In this document: positions 47,521 to 61,292 of the stretch, piece by piece
How positions within the stretch are numbered: position 1 is the first letter of the stretch
Layout of the letters: every line of letters starts with the position of its first letter
DNA from: Nannobrachium achirus
Lineage: Eukaryota > Chordata > Actinopteri > Myctophiformes > Myctophidae
DNA: 64,000 bases
Reading direction: 5' to 3'
NCBI GenBank assembly: GCA_963921795.1
Contig: OY997642.1
Span: 33,885,796 to 33,949,795, forward strand
Notes under the pieces: model-generated
Told to the model about the DNA's origin: nothing
Databases searched by the model: none
The model's input: only the letters and a program-made list of their open reading frames with translations
Translations under genes and position numbers: made by a program

Positions 47521-49107
47521 AGCTGCCCAAAGTTGCACTATGGGCAATGAATGAGACCTTCATAGTTCCTACAACAGTGGATATAAACCCCAAAGTTATG
47601 CTACAGCACTTTGACACAAGGCATACAAAGGCTAATTATATATATAAAAAATGAATTTCTGGAACTACATTTTCACTAGACCAGTCACCTGCACAAAATG
47701 TCCATAGGGCATCACTGACCCTAACACCATGACCTTTATTCAGACCTTCGGCAATGCATTTCAAGACCTTTTCACTGACAATGCAATTTGTGGTAGCATT
47801 TCACTTTCAAACAATGCACAAGTGAACAAGGAAAATACAGGTGCAGGCTATGTTAAACTGTATTACATATGAATAAACTGAGGTAGCCTGCTCTATTTGT
47901 GGTTTTATAATCATAACTGGACGTCACACACCTTAAAAGCCAATAGCCTATCTGTCCCTTGCATATCATGCAGCAGAGGTCTGTCTTTTTTTGTCACAGA
48001 CAGTAGGTCCTGTGTTTGGCTTTTGCACTAGACAGAAAATATACACCCTACATTCATTGCCTACATTCATTAAGTGTTTCCTTCAACTGTGATGTTTGGG
48101 TTATCTTAGTGTTTCCTTCAACTGTGATGATTAGGTTCTGCAAGCCACCACACTTTAAGGTGCAACCTGGAACACAAGACCAAAGCACAATATGGCATCT
48201 CTGTGCTGGTAAGTATTCCTCACAACACTATTTTTTTCGTAGGAAATGCAGGGAATTCACATTTTTAATAACATTCAGAATAAAATTAATTAGTTCAACC
48301 ACTGGCCTTAAAACATCCACACTTTTACTTTTCGTTGGCAGTGGTGCCTTCACACCTAGATACCCAATTAGCAATTAAGCCTGCCTTTGAGTGTAGGCCT
48401 CTACTGCGGTGTGTGATCCTGCCCTGATTTGCATGCCGTTTGTGCACGCGCTGATAAGCGCAGGCAGCAGCCATGCATAGTTTTAAAATTCAACTCCAGA
48501 ATCCCTTGCAGAAGGCAAGGGGGCCTGCAGGGCAAAAGAGAGAGAAATCACATGGCTGCTCTTCAAAAGGGGACCTGGGTAAGGGAGCCGGCAAAGTGCG
48601 TGGGATCACACTCCGAATGCAGGTAATTTGTTCCCTGACTAATTTGAAGAGATGGTGGTGGTGTGTGTGTGTGTCAGTGGAAAGTTCTGAAAACAGCTCA
48701 GTGGAATTGGATTTCCTCAAAGCCTTGTCATTGCAAAAGGTGTATTGACTGCAGAATCTGTTAGGCATTACAGAAAGTTGTATGTATGAGAGTGTGAGAG
48801 GGAGAGCAAGAGCGTATGAAAGAGAGAACGCAACAATGGGAGGTTTGTATGATCGGGCTAATACAGTACACTAGTACAGTAAATCATGCCATCATTCTGA
48901 CTGGTGATGGTAGTGGAGAGGAGACACTTAACACATGTCTTGTCTACTTGACTGTGAGGACCACTGTCCACCATTCACAATCATTATATGCAATTGTGAA
49001 TGTCTTCCAGATCCGAGTCGGCAGTGGTCTGGTCAGTGGGACATTCCATCCTCTCAGTATACAGTAGCATCAATCATAGACATGTGAAGGACCAGATATT
49101 CTACACA

Positions 49108-49525
49108 GTACCAGTAAGACTCCCTAATCGGGAGATAAGAGACCATCTCGTTGCATACATAAACTTTAGAAGGCAATCGTACCCAATCAGGAGGGAATAT
49201 GGGAAATGGGACAGTTCCACGTTGATGACATGACTTTAGATAGTGTGTACTGCTTTACGTGATTTTAGGCCAAAATATGTAGCAGTGTCCAGTGTTTTTT
49301 GCAAAAATGTGCCTGATGGTGGCGCTAGAAGAGGGCCATGTAAGAAATCAGTGCTGGAGGTTGTGATTTGCCATCCAAGGAGTGTGTATGCAAAGTTTGG
49401 CATCGATAGGGCCAACAGTGCCAGAGATAGAGTAGGGGCAAAAGTGTGACGTGACGGACAGACAGACAGACAGACAGACGGACAGACACCCGGTGGAGCT
49501 TTTCATAGTAACTTGAGACCTGACG
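49108..49525 (-). mobile_element. Satellite-bearing element, inverted copy
   Basis: Starts ACTCCCTAATCGGGAGATAA and ends ACCTGACGGTCGCAAAAAC, the same ends as 17478-18065 in the opposite orientation. It carries a single GTGGCGCTA unit (about 49318) and a (GACA)n run at 49453-49487 near the end. Confidence 0.75.
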
Positions 49526-52500
49526 GTCGCAAAAACACTCAAGGTTACTTTAACTCGGAGACGGAGTGTACGAAAGTATTGAATAATTGGAGTTACAGAT
49601 GGAGAAACAAAGATTTTACTGTAAAGTCTTCCTACCTGTTGCCATTTGGAATTTAGTACAGTGACACCACATCTACTGTAGTGTGAAACGCCTTGCTTTG
49701 TGCAATGTAACTGATGTTTCCAGCTCTTGGAAAACAAAACCGGACCACTGTGCTGAGTGGCTTGCTTATTTACCCAACTGGAGTAATTTTGTTGACTACA
49801 TCAATGCCACAGCATGCTCAAACAAATCAAAAACTGGCACAGCGCATCAAAGCCTGGAGTTCTTGGACTGCTCAGTTTACCCTCGTTTTGTTTTCCTCCA
49901 GTGGTTTGAAGCCTTTTTATGCACTGGTCTTGTGTACAATAACATATTTTAACATTTTCCCCTGACATGTCAAGGAACATTACAAGCCACAATGAGCGAG
50001 TGAATAGAAAGTAGTCGGTAGGTAAGAGAGCCAATGCTTCAGTCAGGCCATGCTCTAGCTTTAATAATGTGCAATAATTACAGGGCCTACTGGAATCAGC
50101 ATCAGCATCCCAACCAGCTCTTAAATCTCTATCCCATCATGCAACCCGTCAGAGTTTCAACATATACTAGACATAATTAGCATTTCAGATCGGAGCATTA
50201 ACATTCAGTTGGAGGCAGTCAGACTAGTATTTACATAATCTGGATGGGTCGTCTCTGCTTCATAGCCTGTGGCCATTTGTTTCAAATGTCCACAACAGCC
50301 ATATAGACTTGTAACTTCACTCACTGAAGACAAGTTGTGAGATGTCCTAAAACATATCTGGTTAATAGTAATAAAGGTAAAAACACTCATACAAAAAGGA
50401 CTTTTCAAAACATTCCAGTCATATAGCACTGATTTTGTAAACAGAATACTAAGTCCTGAGTAGCTGGAGGAGTGTGAAACATTTTATGAAACTTTCCTCC
50501 TACTTTTAATACAGGAATTACCTTACTACAGTGTCCAAATAAACACTGTTTCATTATCCAGCTACTGCAGATAACCATGGCTTTAAACTAGCAGTGCAAC
50601 ATGTACAAACATTGCTAAGAACATTGCTTTTCTAACTCACTTGGCTTTTGCTGCCATGCATACAAGGAGTGCCAATACTATACATATTTTGCTAGAACAG
50701 CAAAGATAGAAATCATAGTTATGTTAGGATGATTCAAACAGATTAGCATGTGGTGTGTGGGTACAACAAAGAGTTTAAGAACATCCATGAGCTATTTTAG
50801 TCAGATGAAAGGTGGTGTTATTAGCTACATTGCTTGCCTGTGGTTTGCTCCATGTCAGCATCACAACTTCAGAAGTTAAAACCTCAGTGCAAATCTTTTT
50901 TTCCCCCTTTTTTGGCAAGCACAAAGTGATCAGTTAAGCATTCTAGAGAAAGGCTGAATTGTTGCCTATAGTTAGAAATAAAAGTTGCCAGAGCAAAAAG
51001 GCAAGCTTTGCATAAGAGCTACCAAGCGCTGACCACAGCTAAATTAATATTATTCTGATATTTCTTTCTCTGACATTTAATGTAGAGTGTATAGGCCTAA
51101 ATGTACAGGGGGACAAACACATATATATACAGTATATGTGTTTGTGTATGAACTTAACTCTCTTGAAAACAAACTGAATTTATTTGGGACACAATGTGCT
51201 TCTATGGGGGTTCATAAAGTTTGTCTCAGCTTCTGGGTCCAAATGATACATTATAGTACATTTATAGTATATATGCAGCAAAGTAGATCTCATACCCAAC
51301 AGAACATTGTCATGGGTAGTATCTTAGGTATAGTCACCTGATCTATTCCAATTTATTCTCAATCAAGCCATGATTGTGGCATTACAGATAAGATGTGATA
51401 AACTCTTCTCTATTGATCTGGTTATAGGCAACATTAATAAATGTTCACTAACACAGAAGTGCCCTGGAGCATAAGAATACAACTAATAGCTGCCTTAGAT
51501 AGTGGATCAACTGGTTTACAAGAAGTGAAGCACCTCCAACTTTGTACACAAGTCATTTTTATGAGATAGTTTTTTATGTAATTCACCTTCCTTGTCAGCA
51601 CAGTATATCAAGACCTGATCTCATTTTATTGGAAAGGTATACAATTGGACATCAAAATGTAAGGAGAGAGACAGAGAGACCGCATAAGTTGATGCTTTTG
51701 TTATTATAGCGCCATCAAGTGTCCAAACCTTAAACCAAACCTCTGACAAACATCTCATGCACCTTCTCAACTGGTAAAATCTGGCATGTATTATTGCTTA
51801 GTTCATTGTTATTTTGAGTTAATTTAAGTTATACAGTGATCGTAGTGATTTAAAATTGTGATTGAATAAAATCATAGGAAGGCATAGGCATCAGCACTAG
51901 CGCCTTGACAAATAATCCTCGATAAAACTAACCATAGCTACACATCCAACACTGTAGGCAAACTTATTATGTGTATAAAATAAGAATTCAACTAATCAAC
52001 TTAACCAATAAACATTAAACTAAAACGATTATGCCTTTATTTAATTAGTCACACCAGACAGGATGGATCTGTGCACTTCGTGGACTATTATTAGCAGCAC
52101 AGTCATACACCTCGGAGTTCTTTGCGCACGTTAACAAGTCGGAGCCGCAAGAAATGAGAGGACAGCATTTGTCAAATGTTGCATTTACTTGTATAGTTTT
52201 CACAGATATGATTCTCTCACAACCGTTAGCGTTAAGAGATGATTCTCAGAATCTGCATTGACGTTTGGCGAATAGGTACGTCCTGTCTTACAGAATAAGA
52301 TAAGCCCTCCGGCAAAATTACTCCACAATGGCGTCTTTCATTAGAAGATCTGGGGCAGTCAGGAAATGGAACTGTATTAGGACAAACTGACTTAGGAAAG
52401 CCTTTATGGAGCCGAAAAGCGCAGTTTGAGCAAGTTATGTGTCATCGACTGCTGTTCCAGTAGACACGACGACTATCATCATGTTTGGAGATGATCGCGC

Positions 52501-52786
52501 TCTTAAACCAGGAGCGAATTCACGGATACTGTTAATTCAACATTACAGTCGTTTTAGTCGAATCGCCTATTCGATTAAATATAGGAAAACATCAACTTGG
52601 TCTCCCGTCAGCATGCATCCAATTCTACAGATAACTAAAGGAACAATAGCCAGGAAGTGGTTAAGTATTTTGTGTAAGAACTGTACCGCTCTATCATCGC
52701 CTGGCACATGCGTAAAAGCGGCTGCGCCTCGACGTCCCAGTCTCCAGCTTAGGAAATAATAGCAAACCAAATAAATCTCCGCTTAC

Positions 52787-52795
52787 CTGATACAT
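52787..52795 (-). CDS. kctd1: kctd1 alternative first coding exon (distal)
   Basis: ATG-TAT-CAG followed by a textbook donor (CAG|GTAAGC). Spliced to exon 2 it gives [12 protein letters not shown] and a 266-aa protein that differs from the long form only at its start. The 5' UTR of this exon would extend towards about 52900-53050 on the minus strand. The call rests on the donor, the phase match and the plausible peptide; it is too short to prove by itself. Confidence 0.6.
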
Positions 52796-53894
52796 ATAGC
52801 GGCATAAAGTGGCTTTTTGGCCACCTTTTCCCTTGGATTTAGCCCACGATCTGCTTCCCTTGCTACACGAGTGAGAAATGCAATAGCTTGGCTAAGGTAG
52901 ACAGAACAAAATACAGAGAATACTTGCTCCAGGGCTCCGAAACCCCTGCAGGCAAAGATCAGGATACAATTAGCTCATGTCTCTGCCCCAGTCTAAACCA
53001 ATCTGAAGCATAAAACTCCGAGCAAAGGAACAGATCACAGCAACAGTGCCTCGGTCTTTGTTGGGTTTATGTTTTATAAAAATCGAATAAATAAATCTAG
53101 CCTTTTAATTCTTTTTTTTTTCTTTTTCTTTTTGCATACAACACACTCGCTCCTGCCTCCAACTTGCCTCCCTCTCGCAGAGAAAAGCTGATTTTAATCG
53201 TTATGATTAGTTTTGATGTAACGTTGCCTCAGGCAATTTCTACAAATGGATGGAGTGTTTCTTTGCCAGGGAGGAAAGCAGCAGCTGATGATAATTATAT
53301 AGATTGTTGGTGGAGCCCTTTGATTTCCCCCCTCTCTCAAGCCTATCCTTTCGTCTTTTTCCTACACATAGCCCTAGCATGTGCTCTGAATCTGCATCAG
53401 AAAACTTGTTGATTAGTCCACAATCAACTTTTTTAATCAATAGTACTATGTGGTAAACGAAAATCTTAACTGTGGAGTTTTTTCATTTCCCTCCCTCCCC
53501 TCTATCTTTTACTCTCCCCCCCTTTGGCCAACCTCCAAATGACGTCGTTGTATAAATAAGCACTTGCAGCTTGCCTTGCCCCAATCAAGTCTGAATCAGT
53601 GCCTGAGGCTGATGTGCGAGCTCATTTCAAATGTTCAACCATGCATGATTTCAGGAAGATTGAGGCGCTTCTTGGGGTTTTAGATTCACTTGGGGAATAC
53701 TGACAGTGAAGGAATTGCAGGCTGTAGGTTCTGAACATGGCTATTTATTCTGCCCCAAATACTGAGTGCTATTCCGCGCACATCTGGACATTCAACTGAG
53801 CAGGTTATTCCTCATTTGCGGACTCACCAATTACCCAACATGCCATACATGATGAAATGGACAGAGAAGAAGCACCACCTTTCGCCCCCTGCTG
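52796..53894. other. 5' flank of distal kctd1 exon
   Basis: Probable 5' UTR and promoter of the distal kctd1 transcript on the minus strand, with a CT-rich tract at 53112-53134. It includes the CRE/TATA pair at 53540-53558. No other exon is recognised. Confidence 0.45.
53540..53558 (+). promoter_or_regulatory. Possible CRE plus TATA core promoter
   Basis: TGACGTCG (a CRE-type site, 53540-53547) lies four bases before TATAAATA (53551-53558). A start site near 53585 on the plus strand would be expected. No plus-strand gene is recognised downstream, and the reverse complement TATTTATA could also serve the minus strand, that is kctd1. Confidence 0.4.
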
Positions 53895-54140
53895 TTGGGG
53901 CTTTTAAGCCGTGACATCATTTTGTAGGCAGAGGAGAATCTGCCCCCAGAGCATTTTCTGTCCCTCGCTATTTTCAACAGATCCGAGACAAAAATAACGA
54001 CTAAAGTATAATTCTAACACTTTCCTTTCAACAACAAAGAGAAGAAAAATGTGTAAATAGTAAAAATAGTAAAAAGATTCACGGAAACTGGGGGCAGAAA
54101 TTCTCCTGCCTACAAAATGATGTCATACTTAACAGCCCCT
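53895..54140. mobile_element. MITE with TGACATCATTTTGTAGGCAG arms
   Basis: Inverted arms of about 50 bp: GGGGCTTTTAAGCCGTGACA.. on the left and ..TGATGTCATACTTAACAGCCCC on the right, both continuing into CATTTTGTAGGCAG and GAGAATNTCTGCCCCC. The middle is AT-rich and non-coding. Confidence 0.8.
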
Positions 54141-54154
54141 AAAATCTATAAATC

Positions 54155-55192
<1,038 letters not shown>

Positions 55193-55377
55193 CGTGGCAG
55201 ACCAAAGACCAGATGGAGTGATTATATCTCCAAACTGGCTTGGGAACGCCTCGGTATACTCCCTGAGGGAGTGGAGGAAGTTGCTCGGGATAAGGAAATC
55301 TGGAGGTCTCAGTTGGAACTGTTACCCCCGCGACCCGATTCCGGATAAGCGGTTGAAGATGGATGGATGGATGGATG
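55193..55377 (+). pseudogene. LINE 3' end fragment
   Basis: One frame reads RGRPKTRWSDYISKLAWERL, GILPEGVEEVARDKEIWRSQ, LELLPPRPDSG and stops at 55346-55348. It is followed by the ATGG tandem tail at 55359-55377. This is the C-terminal end of a fish non-LTR retrotransposon ORF with its tetranucleotide 3' terminus, truncated at the 5' side as usual for LINEs. Confidence 0.85.
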
Positions 55378-58300
55378 TTCATCAGCTCTCTGTTGAACAC
55401 ATCTTTGAATTCAGTAATAATAAAAGTAGTAACATTTTTTGTTAATTGCAGCTAGGTTTTGCTGTCTTCACCACCTTGTATGTAATGAAAATCTAATTGT
55501 TTTGTTTGAGAAAGATTATGCATCAATGCCTGTGAATTTCTTGATAGACTCATTCTGTGGTGACAGGCATACAGTAGCTCCCATAAAGACTGAATATGCT
55601 TTAGTTCTTTTCATTAAAACCTGTTTACCCAGTCTTTCTGACTCAGTATGGACAAATAAGAAATGTTGCTTTAGTCTTGTACCATGTTAATAACTGCTGT
55701 TGTACATGCCACACCCCTATAATGGCCTGTGGTTATGTAAGGGAGTGGGCTGGATAGGGAGAGGGTTGAGACTGCTCCAGAATCTGACTCAATCTGCCCT
55801 GCAGGGTTGTACACTTTTGGGCCAGAGTCGTTCATCAAATAGCAGCTTTGGCACGATGAAATGCAACTTTTGAAAACAGCATCATAGCTGCAACCCTGTT
55901 TTGGTAGTGCCTTGAGCTACAGTCCTGCAAGCCAAAACATTTACATTGCCAAGAGTACAATCTTTCTTAATACATTATATAGAATATGTAATAACTGTAT
56001 ACGGTATAACAATGTAACAGTGTACAGTCACACAGTGTACAGCACACATGCCAATATAACTTATACTTGGCAACTTTTTTTTCAAAATGCTCAACTTTAA
56101 CAGAGCACAAGATGTGCTGGCTGCTGAGCTAGCTGGTATGATGATACTTGTTGTTAGAAGTGGTACCACTCTCATCCTCTCCTGCGAAAGTGAAAAAAAA
56201 GACACTGTCTCGCTACTCGTCATCCTAACTCAACGGCTTTCCTTAAAGCCCCAAATCCCAGCCACCCCACCCAAAGTGGACAGAGGAATTGGTGACACTA
56301 TCGTGAGTGGAAGAGAGGAGAGACGGGGAGGGTGGGACGGGTGGTGGGGGGTGCATGGGTTGGGTAATGCTGGAAGGCTCTAATAAAATGTAATCCTATT
56401 ATATGGTTCCCACTAGAGGGCAACAATAATAAAGGTTTCCCTAATAACACAGGGAGGCCAGACCCAAATGGAAAACAGCTCCTCCGGTCAAGTCCCACAG
56501 TCGTACATATATCCTCTCATTAGCCCAATTGCTGATGGGCCACACTGCACCGCCAGGCCTTCGAGATTTGGAAGTGATGGCAAAGGAAGAGTTAAGTCAA
56601 ACAAATGTGTTTCATCAAACTGCAGTTTGGGCTGCTCTGCATAAAGGAATGGAAGGTGGGAGTGGGGGAATGTGGGGGTGGGAAGTTAGAAGCGGAGCCC
56701 TGAGGAAACCAATCAGAACTTCTCCACCCTCCCTTCCTGTCTCAAAGCCACTGGGGTCTCAGGTGTGCGCTACATGGGCTAATACCGTCTAAACTTGATT
56801 GTTTGTGTGAGAGTAATCAGAGTTTTGTAAATTACCATTTTGGAAATGAAAGCGCAGTCATTGCTAAACAGAATATGCGATGCAGTTGAGGAACACCACC
56901 CAACAAGAAACTGAAATCAAACCACAAGTTTGGATAGCAGACATCACAATAGATTTATGAGGTTTCATTCTTTCAAAGCGGGTTAAATTGAATTAATATC
57001 AGACTTATAAAAACAGTGTGAAACTCCAGGTGCTTCGCAAAGAAACTCATACCACAGGAACAGTTTGGAAGTGATTTCTTCACCTAATCGTAAATGAAAA
57101 TGGCAACGTCTCTGTTGAAAATGCACACAAACACAAAACCTCATATTGGTGTTATTTGATAATGCAATAAACGCCAGAGTTATTCAGCATCCTAGCTATC
57201 TCATACAAATGCAGTAAAATATTCATCATAAGCGACAAGGTGAGTGAGGATATCAATCATGTTCTCGAGACAGATTGAGTTATTAAGTGAGCCAGTGTAA
57301 CAGTATTATGAATCCCAGAGTAACAAAGTTATTCATCTCTTTGTGTGTACAAAACGTGTGCATACATGTGTGTTTGTGTGTCTGTGTTTATGTGTCTGAC
57401 AGAGAATCAGACAGAAGGAGAGTGTGTCGCATTCCTTCCTGTTCCTGTACCACCCTCCAACCCCAGAGCCGCAGACTCAAGGCGGTTTCCAGAATCAAAC
57501 AATTTCACGCAGCTACTGGAGGAGGAAATGAACTGAGCCCAGAGCAATAATAAAATTATACAAATGTTATTACAGACTCGCCTGCTACTGTCCTACTTTA
57601 ATTCAAATTTGGGCACTCCAGGCACTGCTGGTGGCAGAGACCTTCCTGAATAAATCAACATTAGCTTACGTCTAAATTATTAAGGAAGTGGGAGACTTTC
57701 TTGTTTATAGTATGAATTATTAAACAAGTGTTTAACGCTGTTTTTCTTCATGAATCCCTAAATATTAATTGCTAATGATCTTTAAGGTGTGTGTTTTATC
57801 TTTTGCCCCTTCAGATGTATGCAGAGGAGAGCATCAGAATTTTCAAGTTGAAAATATGACATACGGCAATGCAAGCTTTATTCTCAGTAGGGTAATTATA
57901 CAGTTTACATCTTATGTTGATGGTATAGTTTGTGGGCATCTTCATGATGCACAAACAACTGTCTTTTTACGTCAATATTTATAGCATATCGTTATTACGG
58001 CTATTTTTCCTTTTGCTATATGGTAAGTTGATGAATTTGGCATTCAATAGAATTTTGAGAGAAAGAATGTGAAAGAATATTTACTGTATATCTAATACAT
58101 GCATCCTGGGCTACATCTTGTTGATGGGTCATTTAAGATTCCATCAACCCAGCTCAACCAAGGTTGAGGCCATTATTGGCTGGCAAGCATTTACAAGCTG
58201 TGTCTGTCAAGTGTATGAAGACAGACATGCAGAACACATTTCAGTTCTGTTTATATTTCCTCTCTACAGTACAGTATATCTGGAAACATTATTGGATTAT

Positions 58301-58767
58301 GTCCATTGGTATATGCTCTCTTTTCATAAATCTGAACATTAAGGCGTGAGAGATTTGAACAACGATTTGCTATGTACACATATCAAAGTGAGTACATCAC
58401 ATGCAATGACCTTAATATACTGTGACATTTCACTTTTTCATCAATAGGAAATCCATATTGAAGTAATAAGCCAGTGCTTTGAAGACACCTCTCCTTTTTC
58501 TGTCTTTCTCTTAATCCTGAGATGAGCCAGAGTATATGAATCAAAATGGTGAGAGACCATTCCCTATTGCCTCTCCCATGAGGCAATAGTCAATACATGT
58601 AACAACAGATTTATGTACTCGTTTAATTGACCCATAAAGATGATGGAAGGAGAACTGAGAGAAAATACCATATTCACACAGTGGCCATTTTGCCCTTACA
58701 TCATACCTTAGGGGTCCCCCCCCCCCCCCCCTTATGAAATAAGAGCAAAATGGCTGTGCGAGAATAG
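55378..58767. other. Intergenic DNA
   Basis: No gene or element structure is recognised in 3.4 kb. 56430-56620 (TCTCATTAGCCCAATTGCTG and flanks) has the look of a conserved non-coding element, unverified. A run of about 17 C is at 58715-58731. Confidence 0.35.
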
Positions 58768-58900
58768 AGGTGGGTAGAGTAACTGTAAAAGTAACTGTAA
58801 CTGTAAAAGTATTGTTACTTTAAACAATATTGACTCAAGTAAATAGTAGTCATCCAAACAATTACTTGTAAGATTACAAATGTATCTAGTGAAAATACTA
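58768..58900. repeat. AGTA-type MITE fragment
   Basis: GGTGGGTAGAGTAACTGTAA, AAAGTAACTGTAACTG and TGACTCAAGTAAATAG resemble the ends of the AGTACTTTTACTT element. Confidence 0.5.
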
Positions 58901-59120
58901 TTCAAGGTACCTTTTCAATTAGAAAATAATTAAATAATATATAAAGCGATTTGATAAATAAGTGCAAATAGGCTAAATATAAAATTGCCATTTGCAAATT
59001 CAAATATGGCCTTGCAAATGAAATCTTTATAAATAGGATAAAAACAATGAAGGCGGCGCATAATGTAACTATTCTTTAGTCTGTCCACTCATTGTATGTG
59101 TGTAACATTGTGTCACCTGC

Positions 59121-59451
59121 CAGGGGTGTCGCACCAAATCCCCCATGAATGTTCTTCATAGGGGAAGGGGGTTTAACCCATTTAGACTGGGAACGCATTA
59201 TTTTGTGCTTTAACTATATAAATAGCAGATATGCAAGCTCACAGCGCGGCACCGAGTGCCGCTCTGCGAGATTGTAGATGTGAGCTTGTAGATGCTGTAT
59301 TTAAAAAAAAACGTTTTTGAAAAACCTATGTTTCTATGTCAGTGGTGCTCAAACCTTTTCATGTGAAGGACCCCCAAAATGATATGTATTTGGCCATGGA
59401 CCCCCATCTCAAAATACCCCCCCCCCCCCCCTCCCCCTTGTGAGGCCCCTG
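59121..59451. mobile_element. hAT-like non-autonomous element with target duplication
   Basis: Ends CAGGGGTGTCGCAC and TGTGAGGCCCCTG; flanked on both sides by GTCACCTGC (59112-59120 and 59452-59460), 8-9 bp as expected for hAT. It shares ATGAATGTTCTTCATAGGGG and TGGGAACGCATTATTTTGTG with the element at 22889, and contains one hairpin copy (59219-59303) and a C homopolymer. Confidence 0.85.
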
Positions 59452-59959
59452 GTCACCTGCTAGCGTGGAGATATTCTGTGTGCTGTATGGTTATGTTTAA
59501 TTGATGAAACAAAGTCTTGTGGCAGAGCCAGTGCTAATACCATTCATTGTCTTTGGCTGAAGTCTCCCAGAGTGAATGAATCAAACAAAATGTGCATTTA
59601 ATAGACAAATGAATAATGTGTTTGTCAGAATCAATCCACATGGGAACAGGTTGGCTCGCAATGTGTATCGGTGTCAGTCACCAACAACATAGCTTTATTG
59701 TATGACTCCAAATTTGGGCAAGGTTTCAGTCCGATTCAAGCATCATCAACTTCCAATACAAATTAAAGTTAAATATTTCAAAAAGTATGAAGTATATGTA
59801 AAAACTAGACCAGGTCAACCTGGTTGTGCCAGACCCCGGTTCTGCCAACCCTCTGGGCCTATAAATTTAATGGTACATTTATAGGCTGTCTGTCCCTTTA
59901 TAGGCTGTCTGTCCCTCCCTCATGTCATCATCATTTGTGACATCATTGTGACCAAATAT
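59452..59959. other. Unannotated intergenic DNA
   Basis: TATAGGCTGTCTGTCCCTTT is tandemly repeated at 59880-59915, leading into the palindromic repeat. Otherwise nothing. Confidence 0.4.
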
Positions 59960-60178
59960 GGAGAAAAGAGGGAGGGACAGACCGACAGACAAAGCCTTTT
60001 GCTTTGTCTGTCGGTCTGTCCCTCCCTCATGTCATTGTGATGACATGAAGGCTTTGTCTGTCGGTCTATCCCTCCCTCATGTCATCATCATGTCATCATC
60101 ATGACCATCTATGGAGAAAAACCGGACAGACCGACATTTGCTTATGTAGGCCTACCCATTTCATGGGTCTGGCAATCA
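59960..60178. repeat. Palindrome and GTCGGTCTGTCC repeat end
   Basis: GGGAGGGACAGACCGACAGA then CAAAGC pairs with GCTTTGTCTGTCGGTCTGTC then CCTCCC around a four-base loop (59969-60026). Further direct copies of CTTTGTCTGTCGGTCT follow. The end (60113-60178) matches 9636-9712 inverted. Confidence 0.8.
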
Positions 60179-60839
60179 CACCCGAAGCGAGAGAGGGAGA
60201 GAGAGAGAGGAGGTGGGAGGGATGGAGGAAGAGAGAGAATGGATGTAGCCTGCGGAATGGGTTCAGCCAGCATAACCTTGAGTGGGTCTATGCGGGTGCA
60301 TTCAGTTTGATACAATGCTACTACGCCAGTCTTGCGTCACAGGTGACGTGGCAGTCAGCTGATCATTGCCAACCTACTTAAAGCCTGCTCAGTTGTCTCT
60401 TCCTCCTGCTTGCTGATTGGCAGCTGGCACGTGCTTGCCCCCACCGCCTCCCCAGCACCACCAGTAGGCTCTGCTGCTAATTCTGTTCCCCATGGGGGGT
60501 GTTTATATATATTTATATCTCCCTGCTCCTAATGGTTATTGATGTTCTTCTGTGCTGCGCTGAGCAGGGAGAGCAGAGCCTGACGCCAAAATAAATGTGA
60601 CATATACACACTTGCATTACTCATTCATAATAATAAACATTGTATCAATCCTTATCGTAAGTTATCTGACTGAACTATAGATGTGTGTGTGACATCAGAC
60701 CAAAGAGCTTGATCAGCGAGACAGACAGAGAGGGAGGGAGGAAGGGCGGGAAAGAGGGAGGGAGATTTCAGCCTATTTCAAACATCATCAATAACCCGGA
60801 CAATGCTGCGAACAAGCTGATCTAGTTAGACTAGGCAAA
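60179..60839. other. Intergenic DNA
   Basis: GA-rich tracts at 60186-60235 and 60717-60766. No exon recognised. Confidence 0.4.
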
Positions 60840-61292
60840 TGTGTGGTGCCCACTGCCCAGTGTGAAGTCGGTCAGATCAGCGGCTGTCCAGAAGAACTTC
60901 CGATCTATAAATCTGTAAATCTCCATATCTGTCCATTTATGTCCCTTGTATGCCCAAGAATGGAGATCCCATGGTGTCATCAATATGACGTCATATGACT
61001 GGCCAATATTTAGTAATACTGTTGCACGGTGTCCGTTTGTGTCTCCCACACATCTTGAGAACAGTCTGACCGATCGGCTTCAAACTTGGCACGTGTTGCC
61101 CGAGGACCCAAGGGAGTGCTGTGCCAAATTGGTTGGATTAGCAAATCTCCAAAAATATCTATAAATCACCAAATCCCCAAATTTGGGGATCGCTGATATC
61201 ATCAATATGATGTCATATAGTCCAGACTGATGGACCCCCCTTAGCAGGTCTGTGGCCTAATGTATATGCCCAAATATACCCATACTGTACAT

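Larger units (their letters stand above)
46829..52786 (-). other. kctd1 region between proximal and distal first exons
   Basis: Holds the 5' flank or 5' UTR of the proximal exon (46829-47200, GC-moderate, on the minus strand), an AGTA-type MITE (47224-47520) and a satellite-bearing element (49108-49525). The remaining parts (47521-49107 and 49526-52786) show no exon or repeat I can name; open frames there are short and unlike any family. Confidence 0.55.

Noticed and set aside
53641-53702. Short plus-strand frame beginning MHDFRKIEALLG downstream of the CRE/TATA pair
   Set aside because: It has only about 20 codons and resembles no known peptide; there is no support beyond position.
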